64,000 bases of DNA from Gemmobacter denitrificans (GTDB taxonomy: Bacteria > Pseudomonadota > Alphaproteobacteria > Rhodobacterales > Rhodobacteraceae): NCBI RefSeq assembly GCF_036964905.1, contig NZ_JBALHR010000005.1, positions 158,587 to 222,586 of the forward strand, read 5' to 3'. Below, piece after piece: positions 32,519-41,348 of the stretch (position 1 is its first letter; every line of letters starts with the position of its first letter). Below the pieces are notes generated by a model that searched no databases, was not told the origin of the DNA, and saw nothing but the letters and a program-made list of their open reading frames with translations. Position numbers and translations under genes: made by a program.

Positions 32519-33661
32519 TCAGCCCAGCAATTCTGCCCGGGTCATGCGCAAGTCTGACTGCAGCCATTGCCCTTCCAGCGCCTTCAGCCGCGCGCCAAGT
32601 TCGGCCCCTTGCAGGGCGGGCATCAGATCGGCGGGCCGCACCGGAAAGCGCGATTGCACGCCCCGCGCCAGCTCGGCCTGCCAACCTGACAGCAAGGGGG
32701 TTTCCAGCAGTGCCGCGCGCGCCAACAGCGCATCCTCAGCCAGCGTTTCCCCAATCCGCCAGCCCAGAACAGCGGGGCTTTCCAAAGTGGCCAGCGCCGC
32801 CTGCAAATGGGCCAGATCGCGTTGCTCGGCCCGCGACAGGCGCCAGCGTTCGGCCACGCCCTGACCACCCAGCACCGCCAGACGGCGCAGCCAGCGCGGC
32901 GCGCGGGCATTCTCCAGATGGATCAGCGGCGCCAGGGCGCGTGTATCCGCCCCCGGCAGCACATGCGCCAGCACACCCGATCGCGCCATCGCAGCCACGG
33001 CAGGGGCCGGGTCGGCAGCGGCCAGCAGCTTGCGCATCTCGGCCCCGATCCGTTCGGCCGAAAGGGTGTCAATTCCATCGGCCAGCGCCGCGCAAGCCGC
33101 CAACCCTTCGGCATCCATGCCTGCCGCGGGATCTGCATAGATCGCGTGAAAGCGGAAGAACCGCAGAATACGCAGGTAATCTTCGCGGATGCGCGCCTCG
33201 GGTTCGCCGACAAAGCGCAGATGACGGGCCTGCAAATCGGGCCAGCCGCCCAGCGGATCGATCACCGAGCCATCAGGTTGGGCATAAAGCGCGTTCATGG
33301 TGAAATCGCGCCGCGCCGCATCCTCTTCGATCCGGGTGGAATAGGCGACCACAGCGCGTCGGCCATCGGTTTCCACATCGCGGCGGAAGGTTGTCACTTC
33401 ATGCGGGATGCCGCCCGCCACCACCGTAACCGTGCCATGGTCGATTCCGGTCGGCACCACCTTGAACCCGGCGCCTTCGGCCAGCGTCGTCACGGTTTCG
33501 GGGCGGGCGTCGGTCGCAAGGTCGATATCGCCGACAGACAAGCCCAAAGCCGCATTGCGCACGCAGCCCCCTACGAACAGCGCCTGAAAGCCCGCGCCTT
33601 CCAAGGCCGCACACAGCGCCTGGGTCGGTTCGGCGGTCAGCCAGTTGCCCGCGACCTTCAT
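32519..33661 (-). CDS. cca: CCA tRNA nucleotidyltransferase
   Basis: Class II polymerase beta-family nucleotidyltransferase that builds or repairs the CCA end of tRNA, 380 residues. The head domain has FVGGCVRNAALG and the catalytic DxD as VGDIDLATDA. Then come EVTTFRRDVETDGRRA (template-reading region), RRDFTMNALY, and REDYLRILRFFRFHA of the neck. The C-terminal part is typical of the alphaproteobacterial branch, which can act as a CCA or poly(A)-type enzyme. The start is the ATG overlapping the CoA pyrophosphatase stop by four bases (MKVAGNWL). Confidence 0.9.
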   Translation of the reverse strand: MKVAGNWLTAEPTQALCAALEGAGFQALFVGGCVRNAALGLSVGDIDLATDARPETVTTLAEGAGFKVVPTGIDHGTVTVVAGGIPHEVTTFRRDVETDGRRAVVAYSTRIEEDAARRDFTMNALYAQPDGSVIDPLGGWPDLQARHLRFVGEPEARIREDYLRILRFFRFHAIYADPAAGMDAEGLAACAALADGIDTLSAERIGAEMRKLLAAADPAPAVAAMARSGVLAHVLPGADTRALAPLIHLENARAPRWLRRLAVLGGQGVAERWRLSRAEQRDLAHLQAALATLESPAVLGWRIGETLAEDALLARAALLETPLLSGWQAELARGVQSRFPVRPADLMPALQGAELGARLKALEGQWLQSDLRMTRAELLG

Positions 33662-34248
33662 GCCAGCCGCTCTGCCAGCGCGCGCAACATCCGCGCAGTC
33701 GCACCCCAGATGTAATAGGGGCCATAGGGCACGGCATAGTACCGCCGCCACTGGCCACGCCACATGCGCCGTTCCACCCGGAAATTGACCGGCTGCGCCA
33801 GATGGGCCAGCGGCACGCGAAACACCTCTTCCACCTCGCCAGCCTCGGCCCGGGTATCAAAGCAGGTTTCAATATGGCCCAGCACAGGCGTAACAGTATA
33901 GCCCGTTACGGTTTCATGCGCGGGCAGCCGCCCGATCAGCGTTACCAGCGCCGGGTTCAGCCCGACTTCCTCCTGCGCCTCGCGCAGGGCAGCCGCTTCG
34001 GGCGACCCGTCGCCCGCGTCGATCTTGCCGCCCGGAAAGGCGATCTGGCCCGGATGGTGTTTCAGCCCCGATGCGCGTTTGGTCAGCAACACCGAGGGCC
34101 CCCCTTTCCCTTCGCAGACCGCCACCAGAACGGAAGCGGGGCGCAGGACGCGCCCCGGCGGCAGAACCACCTCCGGGTTCAGATCGTAATCTGACGATTG
34201 CGGCGTGTCGCGCAGCAGCGCGCGCCGCAGCAGATCAGGCCCCGTCAT
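33658..34248 (-). CDS. Nudix hydrolase, CoA pyrophosphatase type
   Basis: Nudix enzyme of 196 residues resembling CoA diphosphatases (NudL/YeaB-like), which split CoA into phosphopantetheine and 3',5'-ADP. The Nudix box is GGKIDAGDGSPEAAALREAQEEVGL, preceded by the UPF0035-type LLTKRASGLKHHPGQIAFPGG that marks this subfamily. The start is uncertain: I use MTGPDLLRRALL, which overlaps the hslO 3' end by 14 bases; ATGs five and six codons upstream are possible. Translationally coupled to cca downstream. Confidence 0.87.
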   Translation of the reverse strand: MTGPDLLRRALLRDTPQSSDYDLNPEVVLPPGRVLRPASVLVAVCEGKGGPSVLLTKRASGLKHHPGQIAFPGGKIDAGDGSPEAAALREAQEEVGLNPALVTLIGRLPAHETVTGYTVTPVLGHIETCFDTRAEAGEVEEVFRVPLAHLAQPVNFRVERRMWRGQWRRYYAVPYGPYYIWGATARMLRALAERLA

Positions 34249-35230
34249 GGGGTTTCGGGGCATCAAAGCCCAATGTCAGCGGATCAAATTCGTAATGCGC
34301 GCCGCAGAACTGGCAGTCCGCCGTCACGATCCCGGCCTCGGTCGTCATGTGGCGCAGGTCTTTCTGCGAATAGATCGACATCGACGACCGCACCTTTTCG
34401 GCGGAACAGGAACAGCCAAAGCGCACCGGCTGCGCATCAAAGACCCGCGGCCCTTCCTCATGGAACAGCCGCACCAGCAGATCGGTCGGCGCAAGGCTGG
34501 GGCCGATCAGCTCCATCTCCTCCACCGTTTCCAGCAGCATGTTCACGCGATTCCAGTTTTCACCATCTTCGCCCTGCACGATATCCGACGCGACCAGCAG
34601 ACCGCCTTCGCCGGTTCCACCGCTTTCGGCAAAGGGCGAGGCTTTGGGCATATGCTGGATCATCACGCCCCCTGCCCGCCAATGCGGCTGCCCGCCCGGC
34701 ATCTGCGACCGCCCATAGGACAGCGCAAAGTTGGTGGGCAATTGTTCCGATTGCGCAAAATAGACCTGCGCGCAGGCAGCAAGCGAGCCCCCCGTCAGTG
34801 GCGTGATGCCCTGATAGGGCACCATGCCGGCCCCCTGATCGATGACGATGACGAAATAGCCCTGCCCCAGCAGATCAAACGGCTTTTCGGCCTGATGCAG
34901 CTGATCTTCCTCGAAATGGGCATAGGCGCGGATGCGGGCGGGTTGGCCATCCTCGGTCGGGCCATAGTAATCTGTCGCCACCATCTTCACCGGCCCGGTG
35001 CCCCGGATCTGCAGCGACAGCCGCCAGCGCAGCTTGATCGTCTGGCCGATCAGCGCAGTCAGCAGGGCCGCCTCGCAGACAAGGGCCTCGATCTGAGGCG
35101 GATAGGCATGCTGTTTCAACATCTGATCCAGCACGCCATCCAGACGGGCGATCCGCCCGCGGATATCCGACGCGTCAAGTTGGAACGGCAGGACGGTATC
35201 GTCCCAGGCGATTTGCGAACCGATGGTCAT
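34235..35230 (-). CDS. hslO: Redox-regulated chaperone Hsp33
   Basis: Hsp33, a holdase chaperone activated by oxidative unfolding, 331 residues. The C-terminal zinc-binding redox switch is present as CSCS and CQFC. The N-terminal domain has VCEAALLTALIGQTIKLRWRLSLQIRGTGPVK and ARIRAYAHF. The ATG is preceded by AGGAAACCCCCTT. It starts a run with the Nudix, cca and ABC exporter genes and is divergent from another Nudix gene. Confidence 0.94.
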   Translation of the reverse strand: MTIGSQIAWDDTVLPFQLDASDIRGRIARLDGVLDQMLKQHAYPPQIEALVCEAALLTALIGQTIKLRWRLSLQIRGTGPVKMVATDYYGPTEDGQPARIRAYAHFEEDQLHQAEKPFDLLGQGYFVIVIDQGAGMVPYQGITPLTGGSLAACAQVYFAQSEQLPTNFALSYGRSQMPGGQPHWRAGGVMIQHMPKASPFAESGGTGEGGLLVASDIVQGEDGENWNRVNMLLETVEEMELIGPSLAPTDLLVRLFHEEGPRVFDAQPVRFGCSCSAEKVRSSMSIYSQKDLRHMTTEAGIVTADCQFCGAHYEFDPLTLGFDAPKPHDGA

Positions 35231-35303
35231 AAGGGGGTTTCCTGAAGGTGCCGGTCTTGGCATACCGCGATCATATAGGCGCGGCAAGTTCAGGACCCAA
35301 GGG

Positions 35304-35750
35304 ATGATCAGACGATATGGTGAAGCGGTTCGGTCGGGGCAGCACTATCGCCGCCGCCCCGGGGTCTATGCCGTGCTGTTGCAGGGCAATCAGGTGCTGA
35401 CCACGTTTCAGGAAAGCCCGAAGCCTGAATTCCAGCTTCCAGGTGGCGGAATCGACCGGGGCGAACATCCCATCGCTGCCCTGCACCGCGAAGTGATGGA
35501 GGAAACCGGCTGGCACATCCGCATCGCCCGCAGGTTGGGGGCCTTCAGACGGTTCTGCTATATGCCGGAATATGAATTCTGGGCCGAAAAGGTGTGCAGC
35601 ATCTATCTGGCCCATCCGGTGCGCCCCATTTGCCGGCCGACCGAACCCGGCCACAGCGCGGTCTGGCTTCCGGTGATCGAGGCGCTGGATCTGCTGGGTA
35701 ACGAAGGCGACCGGGCCTTTCTGGCGCGGGCCCTGCATCAGCCCCGATAA
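35304..35750 (+). CDS. Nudix hydrolase
   Basis: Small Nudix-family protein, 148 residues. The Nudix box reads GGGIDRGEHPIAALHREVMEETGW, with the EExG catalytic core. A preceding RRRPGVYAVLLQGNQVLTTFQESP strand is typical of diadenosine- or nucleoside-polyphosphate-type Nudix enzymes, but substrate cannot be assigned. The start ATG follows AGGACCCAAGGG. Divergent from hslO; its last 13 bases overlap the convergent REC-PP2C gene. Confidence 0.87.
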   Translation: MIRRYGEAVRSGQHYRRRPGVYAVLLQGNQVLTTFQESPKPEFQLPGGGIDRGEHPIAALHREVMEETGWHIRIARRLGAFRRFCYMPEYEFWAEKVCSIYLAHPVRPICRPTEPGHSAVWLPVIEALDLLGNEGDRAFLARALHQPR

Positions 35751-37000
35751 TCGAACAACACGCCCGAAACATCATCCGGAAAGTCGCCGCCACCCGCATG
35801 GGCGTTCAGGTTCCAGACCAGCGATTCCAGCAGGGCCTGACTGTCCAAATGATCGTTTTCCTTCAGAATTGCGATCAGACCATCGACACCAAGCTCCTGA
35901 TGATCGGGCGTCGGGCATTCGGTCACGCCATCTGACACAAGAAACAGGCGATCACCCGGGAACAGGCGTGTCTCGATCCGGTCGAACCGGATATCAGGCA
36001 ACAGGCCGATCGGCATGCCGCCTTCGCCGATCATCTCGATGCTGCCGTCGCGCCGCATCACCAACGGATGCGGATGCCCCGCCTGCACCAGTTGCACCCG
36101 CCCGGTTTCCAGATCGATCTCGGCATAGGCCATGGTGAAATACTGGTCCACCTGCATGTCATCCAGCATCATCCGGTTCAGGCGAACCGCCACCATTTCC
36201 GGTGGCCAGGCGTCGCGCTGGCCATAGGCCCCGACGGTCATGGCAATGTTCTGCTCCGGCGACCCGCCGGACAAAAGCCCCGCCAGCCGCGCCGTCATCA
36301 TGGCCGAAGCCACGCCGTGCCCTGATACATCGACAGAAAAGATCGCGATCCGTCTGGCGTTGATTTCAAAGAAGCCGACCAGATCGCCCCCGACATGGCC
36401 CGAGGGTTTGAGCAGGATCGAAGCAGACCCGCGCCCGAAATCACGATAGCGTTCGCGCACCAGCGTCTGCTGCAGCTTGCGCGCTTCGATCAGGTCTCGG
36501 TCGAGCGAATCATACAGTTTCTGCAATTCGCCCAGGGTGGACCCGATCAGCCGGTTCTTTTCCACCAGTTCGCGCTGCATGCCGAGGATGCGTTCGCCTG
36601 CGCGCAAGCGGGCGTGAAGTTCATCCGCGCTGACCGGCTTGGTCAGGAAATCATCGGCCCCGCCATCCAGCCCGTCAGCCACCTCGCCCTTTTCGGATTT
36701 CGATGTCACAAGGATGAAATAGACATAGCTTTCATGCGGCATCGCCCTGAAAGCCTTGCAGAAATCCAGCCCGGTCATGCCGGGCATCACCCAGTCGGAA
36801 ATCACCACGTCAAACTGTTCGGCCTGGCATTTTTCCAACGCCTCCTCGCCCGAGGCGGCTTCGGTGACATGATACCCCCAGCGCTGCAAGGACAGGCACA
36901 AAATCCGGCGCTGCGCCCGGCTGTCATCGACGACAAGCACCCGCCGCGGCTGATCTGCGGGGGGTGAGACCGATGTCTCGACAGGGTTGGACTGCAACAC
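35738..37000 (-). CDS. Response regulator with PP2C/RsbU-type phosphatase output
   Basis: Two-domain signalling protein of 420 residues. The receiver domain (about 20-140) has VLVVDDSRAQRR, phospho-acceptor ISDWVMPGMTG (Asp near 69), VTSKSEKGE and LTKP. A helical linker (LGELQKLYDSLDRDLIEARKLQQTLV) leads to a SpoIIE/PP2C-like phosphatase with SGHVGGDLVGF, VDVSGHGVASAMMTARL and LVSDGVTEC. Such proteins dephosphorylate anti-sigma-factor antagonists in stress or lifestyle switches. I choose a GTG start after GGAGCGTGAAC; a TTG 11 codons upstream is the alternative. Divergent from an Hpt gene, suggesting a shared relay. Confidence 0.9.
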   Translation of the reverse strand: MLQSNPVETSVSPPADQPRRVLVVDDSRAQRRILCLSLQRWGYHVTEAASGEEALEKCQAEQFDVVISDWVMPGMTGLDFCKAFRAMPHESYVYFILVTSKSEKGEVADGLDGGADDFLTKPVSADELHARLRAGERILGMQRELVEKNRLIGSTLGELQKLYDSLDRDLIEARKLQQTLVRERYRDFGRGSASILLKPSGHVGGDLVGFFEINARRIAIFSVDVSGHGVASAMMTARLAGLLSGGSPEQNIAMTVGAYGQRDAWPPEMVAVRLNRMMLDDMQVDQYFTMAYAEIDLETGRVQLVQAGHPHPLVMRRDGSIEMIGEGGMPIGLLPDIRFDRIETRLFPGDRLFLVSDGVTECPTPDHQELGVDGLIAILKENDHLDSQALLESLVWNLNAHAGGGDFPDDVSGVLFDYRG

Positions 37001-37160
37001 GTTCACGCTCCGTAGACCGGTTTCGCAAGACAATGGCGTGGCGCGCCTTAAGAGAGCGTGAAGCCTAAAATTGCAGACGAACCATTTGATCGGCCTAACC
37101 CGATGTTAAATATGCAGACGCAAAGGTTGTCCCGTGTGGAGCCGAAAGGGTGGTATCGGA

Positions 37161-37490
37161 ATGATTGATTGGGATCGGGTGGCAGACCTGCGCGCCGAAG
37201 TGGGCGAAGACGGGTTTTCCGAAGTGATCGAGCTGTTTCTGGAAGAAACAGATGAGGTGATCGCCAGACTGGCGGCCAGCAATCCTGCACAGCTTGGGCG
37301 CGATCTGCATTTTCTGAAAGGCAGTTCGCTCAATCTGGGGTTCCGGGACATGGCGCAAACCTGCCAGGACGGGGAACGCGCGTGCGGCGCGGGGGCGGCA
37401 GCCACTGTTGATGTGGCGGGGGTGATCCGGCTTTACCATGCGTCGAAATCGGCTTTTCTGGCGGGCCTCGGCAAGCTTTCGGCAGCCTGA
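37161..37490 (+). CDS. Hpt-domain phosphotransfer protein
   Basis: Single Hpt domain, 109 residues, that would carry a phosphate between a hybrid kinase and a response regulator. The phospho-acceptor His is in LHFLKGSSLNLGF (His50), followed by the usual helical segment (DMAQTCQDGERACG). The start ATG gives MIDWDRVADLR. It lies across 160 bases from the REC-PP2C gene and is transcribed away from it. No histidine kinase is nearby, so partners are inferred. Confidence 0.85.
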   Translation: MIDWDRVADLRAEVGEDGFSEVIELFLEETDEVIARLAASNPAQLGRDLHFLKGSSLNLGFRDMAQTCQDGERACGAGAAATVDVAGVIRLYHASKSAFLAGLGKLSAA

Positions 37491-37513
37491 CATTCGACCG
37501 GGCCGGGCCTTGT

Positions 37514-37528
37514 CCATGTGACACATGG
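37514..37528. promoter_or_regulatory. 15-base perfect palindrome between convergent genes
   Basis: CCATGTG-A-CACATGG lies 24 bases past the Hpt stop. There is no T-run on either strand, so it is not an obvious terminator; it may be a protein-binding site. The remaining gap up to 37671 shows nothing else recognisable. Confidence 0.3.
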
Positions 37529-37671
37529 CAATGCCTGAGATCATGGCAAGACGGCGCGGCATGAAATTCAGAACCAGTTTGCAGCGCACACCGAAATGAA
37601 AGAAAGCCTGGTCGCGCCCTCTTTGAAGGCGCAGGGAAACGCAGGTCAGTCATCCGACGCCAGTCGGGACT

Positions 37672-39027
37672 TCAGACTTTCAACCGCTTTGCAGCCGCCA
37701 ATCCCGACCGAACGGCGGCATGGGCTGAACCGGCATAATCCGGATCGCAGGCTTCACCCGCGAAAACCAGCCTTCCGTCCCAATCGGCGCCACCAAGTGC
37801 GACACGGGTTTTGGGTGTGGTGCCGGGTGTTGCGAAGGAATAAGCCCCAAGCGCAAAGCGGTCTTGGCCCCACCGGCTGATCTGGGCCGATTTCGGGGCA
37901 GGAAAGTGGTTTCCGAACATCGCCCTGAGGGCCGCATGGGCCTCTGCCATGATGGCCGCATCGGGCAGAGCCTCCATGATGCGCGCTTCATCACCGCCAT
38001 GAAAGGCCAGAAGCACCGGTGCCCGTTTCACCCGCGCCAGACTGACCCATTGCGACCAGAACCCGGGACGCGGCCCGACCCATTCGATCCAGTCCACATC
38101 ATCGGGCCATGCCACCTTGTCGAACAAAAGCCATGTCTTGTGCAGCAGGCCCATGCCGATCGTGTCAATCGCCGCCTGACGCTTGCGCGACAGGCGTTCG
38201 GCAAATTCGATATGACCGGCCTTCAGCACCCCCAGCGGGACGGTGATCACGACATGATCGGCTGTGAGACGTTCCCCAGCCGCCAGAGTGACCACCACCC
38301 CCGCCCCCTTGGGCGCAACAGCTCGGACCGGCGCGGACTGACGAATGGTCAGCCCACGCGCCAGATGGGCGATGATCTGGTCGTACCCATCGGGGAAGAT
38401 CGCATCCTCACCATCATAAGCCTCGCCGCCATCATGATACCAAGTGGAGGTTTCGGCCCAGGAACTGCCCAGTTCATTGCTGATCTGCGCATGGATCATG
38501 TGCATGATCAGCCGACGCTGCCGCGCATCCGCAGATTTCCAGCCCTTCGTCGCCTCGACAGCCGCCTTCAGCGGGATATCCCTGTCGCCCTTCTCGGCGG
38601 CGCGTGAGGCGGCGCGCAGCACCTTTTCGGCCAGGTCTTCGGCCTCTGAAATGTCGATCTCGGCACCCTTTTCATCCAGAGCCAGCGCCAGATCAAAGCT
38701 CGTCTCGACATGGGTGGCGCCTGCCTCGCGGGCCAGGCGTGTCATCGGATTGCCGTCAAGCCCGTGAATCCAGCTCGCCCCCATGTCCATCGGCAGGCCG
38801 GGCCACAGGCGCGATGTCCAGATCCGGCCACCGATGTGGTCGCGTGCCTCGATCACGGTCACATCTGCGCCGCGTGAGGCCAACTCCCGCGCTGCAGTCA
38901 GCCCGGCCAGCCCCGCCCCGACAACGATGATCTTCCGCCCTTCCGTGCCTGCGGCGATGGGACGGGCCAGCAGGCCGGACAGGCTGGCCATCAGGGTAGC
39001 AAGGGCGTTGCGGCGGGTCATGGTCAT
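37672..39027 (-). CDS. Flavin monoamine-oxidase family protein (Tat-exported)
   Basis: FAD-dependent amine oxidase of 451 residues. The N-terminus TRRNALATLMASLSGLLARPIAAG looks like a twin-arginine signal. The FAD Rossmann loop is VVGAGLAGLTAARELASRG with the EARDHIGGRIWT block. The C-terminal FAD motif is RLVFAGEACDPDYAGSAHAAVRSGL. Family members oxidise primary amines or polyamines (MAO, polyamine oxidase); the substrate is open. Start: ATG at MTMTRRN, with a second ATG two codons in. It lies next to a cluster of other amine-related genes and is divergent from a DadA/PuuB-like flavoenzyme. Confidence 0.87.
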   Translation of the reverse strand: MTMTRRNALATLMASLSGLLARPIAAGTEGRKIIVVGAGLAGLTAARELASRGADVTVIEARDHIGGRIWTSRLWPGLPMDMGASWIHGLDGNPMTRLAREAGATHVETSFDLALALDEKGAEIDISEAEDLAEKVLRAASRAAEKGDRDIPLKAAVEATKGWKSADARQRRLIMHMIHAQISNELGSSWAETSTWYHDGGEAYDGEDAIFPDGYDQIIAHLARGLTIRQSAPVRAVAPKGAGVVVTLAAGERLTADHVVITVPLGVLKAGHIEFAERLSRKRQAAIDTIGMGLLHKTWLLFDKVAWPDDVDWIEWVGPRPGFWSQWVSLARVKRAPVLLAFHGGDEARIMEALPDAAIMAEAHAALRAMFGNHFPAPKSAQISRWGQDRFALGAYSFATPGTTPKTRVALGGADWDGRLVFAGEACDPDYAGSAHAAVRSGLAAAKRLKV

Positions 39028-39186
39028 GCGATCAATCGTTCAGAAAACCGGGCCTCGGGTCGCGCAAACATAGGCTCGCGATGCCGAAATCCTAGGGTGC
39101 GGCTTTACAAGCTTCAAGCCGCCTGCTTCCCTGCCCGGATAGGCGGCCCCGCAAGGCGAAAGAGGGCAAAGGGAAAGGACACGGCC

Positions 39187-40563
39187 ATGACCCGGATCGG
39201 AGAAGTTTCCTTCTGGTATGCTGCGACCGGCCTGCCACAAACGCGCCGCCCGGCCTTGCGGGGCGAAGTGCAGGCCGATGTGGCCATCATCGGCGCGGGG
39301 TTCACCGGGCTCTGGACCGCGTGGTATCTGAAACAGGCGCGGCCCGACCTGAAGGTCGTGATCCTTGAAAAGGAATTCGCAGGCTATGGCGCATCGGGGC
39401 GCAATGGCGGCTGGCTGACCGGCGGCTTTGCCTGGCACCATGACCGCTATGCCCGCGATCGCGGGCGTGACGCCGTGCTGAACATGGTCGCCGCCATGAA
39501 TGACACGGTGGCAGAAGTGATCCGCGTCGCCCGCGCCGAAGGGATCGAGGCCGATATCCACCCGACCGAAGAGGTGATGGTCGCCACCAACCGCGCCCAG
39601 ATGCAGCGGATGCGGGATGAAGTTGCCCATCGCCGCGCCTGGGGCGAAGAGGATCGGGTCTTTGAACTGACGCAGGACGAAACGCGGGCGCGGATCAACA
39701 TTCCCGGCGCTTTGGGGGCCATGGTGGTCAAGGGCGTGGCACGCATACAGCCTGCCAAACTAGTGCGCGGACTGGCCGAGGCGGTCGAACGGGCCGGGGT
39801 CACGATCCATGAAGACAGCGCTGCCCTGGCCTTGGCCCCCGGCAGCGTGACCACCGCACTAGGCTGTCTGCGCGCGCCGATCGTCCTGCGTGCCACCGAA
39901 GGCTATACCGCCACCCTGCCGGGTCTTGTGCGCGAATGGCTGCCGCTCAATTCGGCGCAGATCGTGACACCGCCCCTGCCGCCCGAGGTCTGGGATCGGA
40001 TCGGCTGGCAGGGGGCCGAGATTCTGGGCGATTTCAACAATGCCTATTGTTATTGCCAGCGCACGGCAGATGGGCGGATCGCCGTGGGCGGGCGGGGCGT
40101 ACCCTATCGTTTCGGATCGCGGATCGATCAGGATGGCGCGCCCGACCGGGAAACCATCGCCCGGCTGACGGCCATCCTGCAGCGCCATTTCCCCGATGCC
40201 GCCCCCTTCGGGATCGATCATGCCTGGTGCGGGGTGCTGGGCGTGCCGCGCGACTGGTGCGCCACGGTGGGGCTGGACCGAACCACGGGGATCGGCTGGG
40301 CAGGCGGTTATGTGGGGGTCGGGGTTTCCACATCGAACCTGGCCGGGCGCACGCTGGCCGATCTGGCGCTTGGCCGCGACACGGCGCTGACCGCGCTGCC
40401 CTGGGTGAACCGCCAGCCCCGCAAGTGGGAACCCGAGCCGCTGCGCTGGCTGGGCGTGCATACCATGTATACCCTGCTGCGTCTGGCCGACCGCCGAGAA
40501 GAGCGGCTGGGCATCCCTCCATCGCGGCTGGCGCGGTTCGGCAACTGGCTGACCGGGCGTTGA
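39187..40563 (+). CDS. DAO-family FAD oxidoreductase (PuuB/OrdL-like)
   Basis: D-amino-acid-oxidase-fold flavoprotein, 458 residues. It starts with the substrate-side block VSFWYAATGLP, followed by the FAD loop VAIIGAGFTGLWTAWYLKQ and YGASGRNGGWLTGGF. That last block is characteristic of gamma-glutamylputrescine oxidase/OrdL-type enzymes. GWAGGYVGVGVSTSNLAGRTLADL is the C-terminal FAD motif. It would oxidise a secondary or primary amine such as gamma-glutamylputrescine; the substrate is inferred only. The start ATG follows AAAGGACACGGCC. It converges on the catabolic operon with an 11-base gap and has its own upstream region. Confidence 0.87.
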   Translation: MTRIGEVSFWYAATGLPQTRRPALRGEVQADVAIIGAGFTGLWTAWYLKQARPDLKVVILEKEFAGYGASGRNGGWLTGGFAWHHDRYARDRGRDAVLNMVAAMNDTVAEVIRVARAEGIEADIHPTEEVMVATNRAQMQRMRDEVAHRRAWGEEDRVFELTQDETRARINIPGALGAMVVKGVARIQPAKLVRGLAEAVERAGVTIHEDSAALALAPGSVTTALGCLRAPIVLRATEGYTATLPGLVREWLPLNSAQIVTPPLPPEVWDRIGWQGAEILGDFNNAYCYCQRTADGRIAVGGRGVPYRFGSRIDQDGAPDRETIARLTAILQRHFPDAAPFGIDHAWCGVLGVPRDWCATVGLDRTTGIGWAGGYVGVGVSTSNLAGRTLADLALGRDTALTALPWVNRQPRKWEPEPLRWLGVHTMYTLLRLADRREERLGIPPSRLARFGNWLTGR

Positions 40564-40574
40564 ACAGCCCCCCG

Positions 40575-41348
40575 TCAGCCCGGTTTGCGGGCAGCAAGAT
40601 GGGTTGGGCAATGTTCGCCCGTATCCAGCACCGGGATCATCCGCGACCAGATGCCGATATTCTGATCGACGAAATCCTGCCCCACGATCCGCGCCGCCTC
40701 GGCCCCGGCTGCGCCCTTCAGCCGTTCCAGCTCTTCGCGGGCGCGCAGGCGATACCAGCCGTTGCGCGATGTGGTTCTGCCATCACTGAAACCCGCCGCC
40801 GCCATGGCCTGCAGGTAGCGCGCGGGCGTGGCCATGCCGAAATCCAGCCCTTCTGCGGCAATATAGTCGGCCATCAGCGGGCTGATGTCTTCGGTGCCGA
40901 TCAGCCAATCTGACGCCAGAAACCATCCCCCCGGCTTCAGGACCCGGAACACCTCGGCCATCAGGGCCTGTTTGTCGGGGATGTGAACGATGCTGTCCTT
41001 TGAAAACACCACATCAAAGCTGCCGGGCGGAAAGGGCAAGGGACCGGGGGCGACCTTTACCAGCCCGATCCGATCATCCAGCCCTTCCTGCGCCACCAAT
41101 GCGCGCGCGCGGGTCAGGACCGGATCTTCCACATCGATGCCCGTCACATAGCCCGCACCATGGTTGCGAACGAGCGTGATATCGATGCCCCCCGCCCCAC
41201 ACCCGATATCCAGCACCGATGCGCCGGTCAGATCATGGTCGCCGATAACCCGCGCCACTTCATCCGGGCCACCGGGCGACAGAAAGCCCTCGCCCCATAT
41301 CGCCTCCAGCATGGCAATCAACCTGGGGGGATAATGGTCTTCGCTCAT
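40575..41348 (-). CDS. SAM-dependent methyltransferase, last gene of the catabolic operon
   Basis: Class I methyltransferase of 257 residues. Motif I is VLDIGCGAGGIDITL, followed by VTGIDVEDPVLTRAR (acidic ribose-binding loop), FDVVFSKDSIVHIPDKQALMAEVFRVLKPGGWF. The SKDSxxHIxDK stretch resembles phosphoethanolamine- or sarcosine/dimethylglycine-type N-methyltransferases. An amine or onium substrate would fit the operon, but that is inference. It overlaps the upstream VOC gene by four bases and ends the run that starts with the Pot-type binding protein. Confidence 0.85.
   Translation of the reverse strand: MSEDHYPPRLIAMLEAIWGEGFLSPGGPDEVARVIGDHDLTGASVLDIGCGAGGIDITLVRNHGAGYVTGIDVEDPVLTRARALVAQEGLDDRIGLVKVAPGPLPFPPGSFDVVFSKDSIVHIPDKQALMAEVFRVLKPGGWFLASDWLIGTEDISPLMADYIAAEGLDFGMATPARYLQAMAAAGFSDGRTTSRNGWYRLRAREELERLKGAAGAEAARIVGQDFVDQNIGIWSRMIPVLDTGEHCPTHLAARKPG

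Noticed and set aside
30577..33303. 908-codon plus-strand frame opposite the ABC exporters
   Set aside because: Antisense shadow of two clear ABC exporters and cca, with no motifs.
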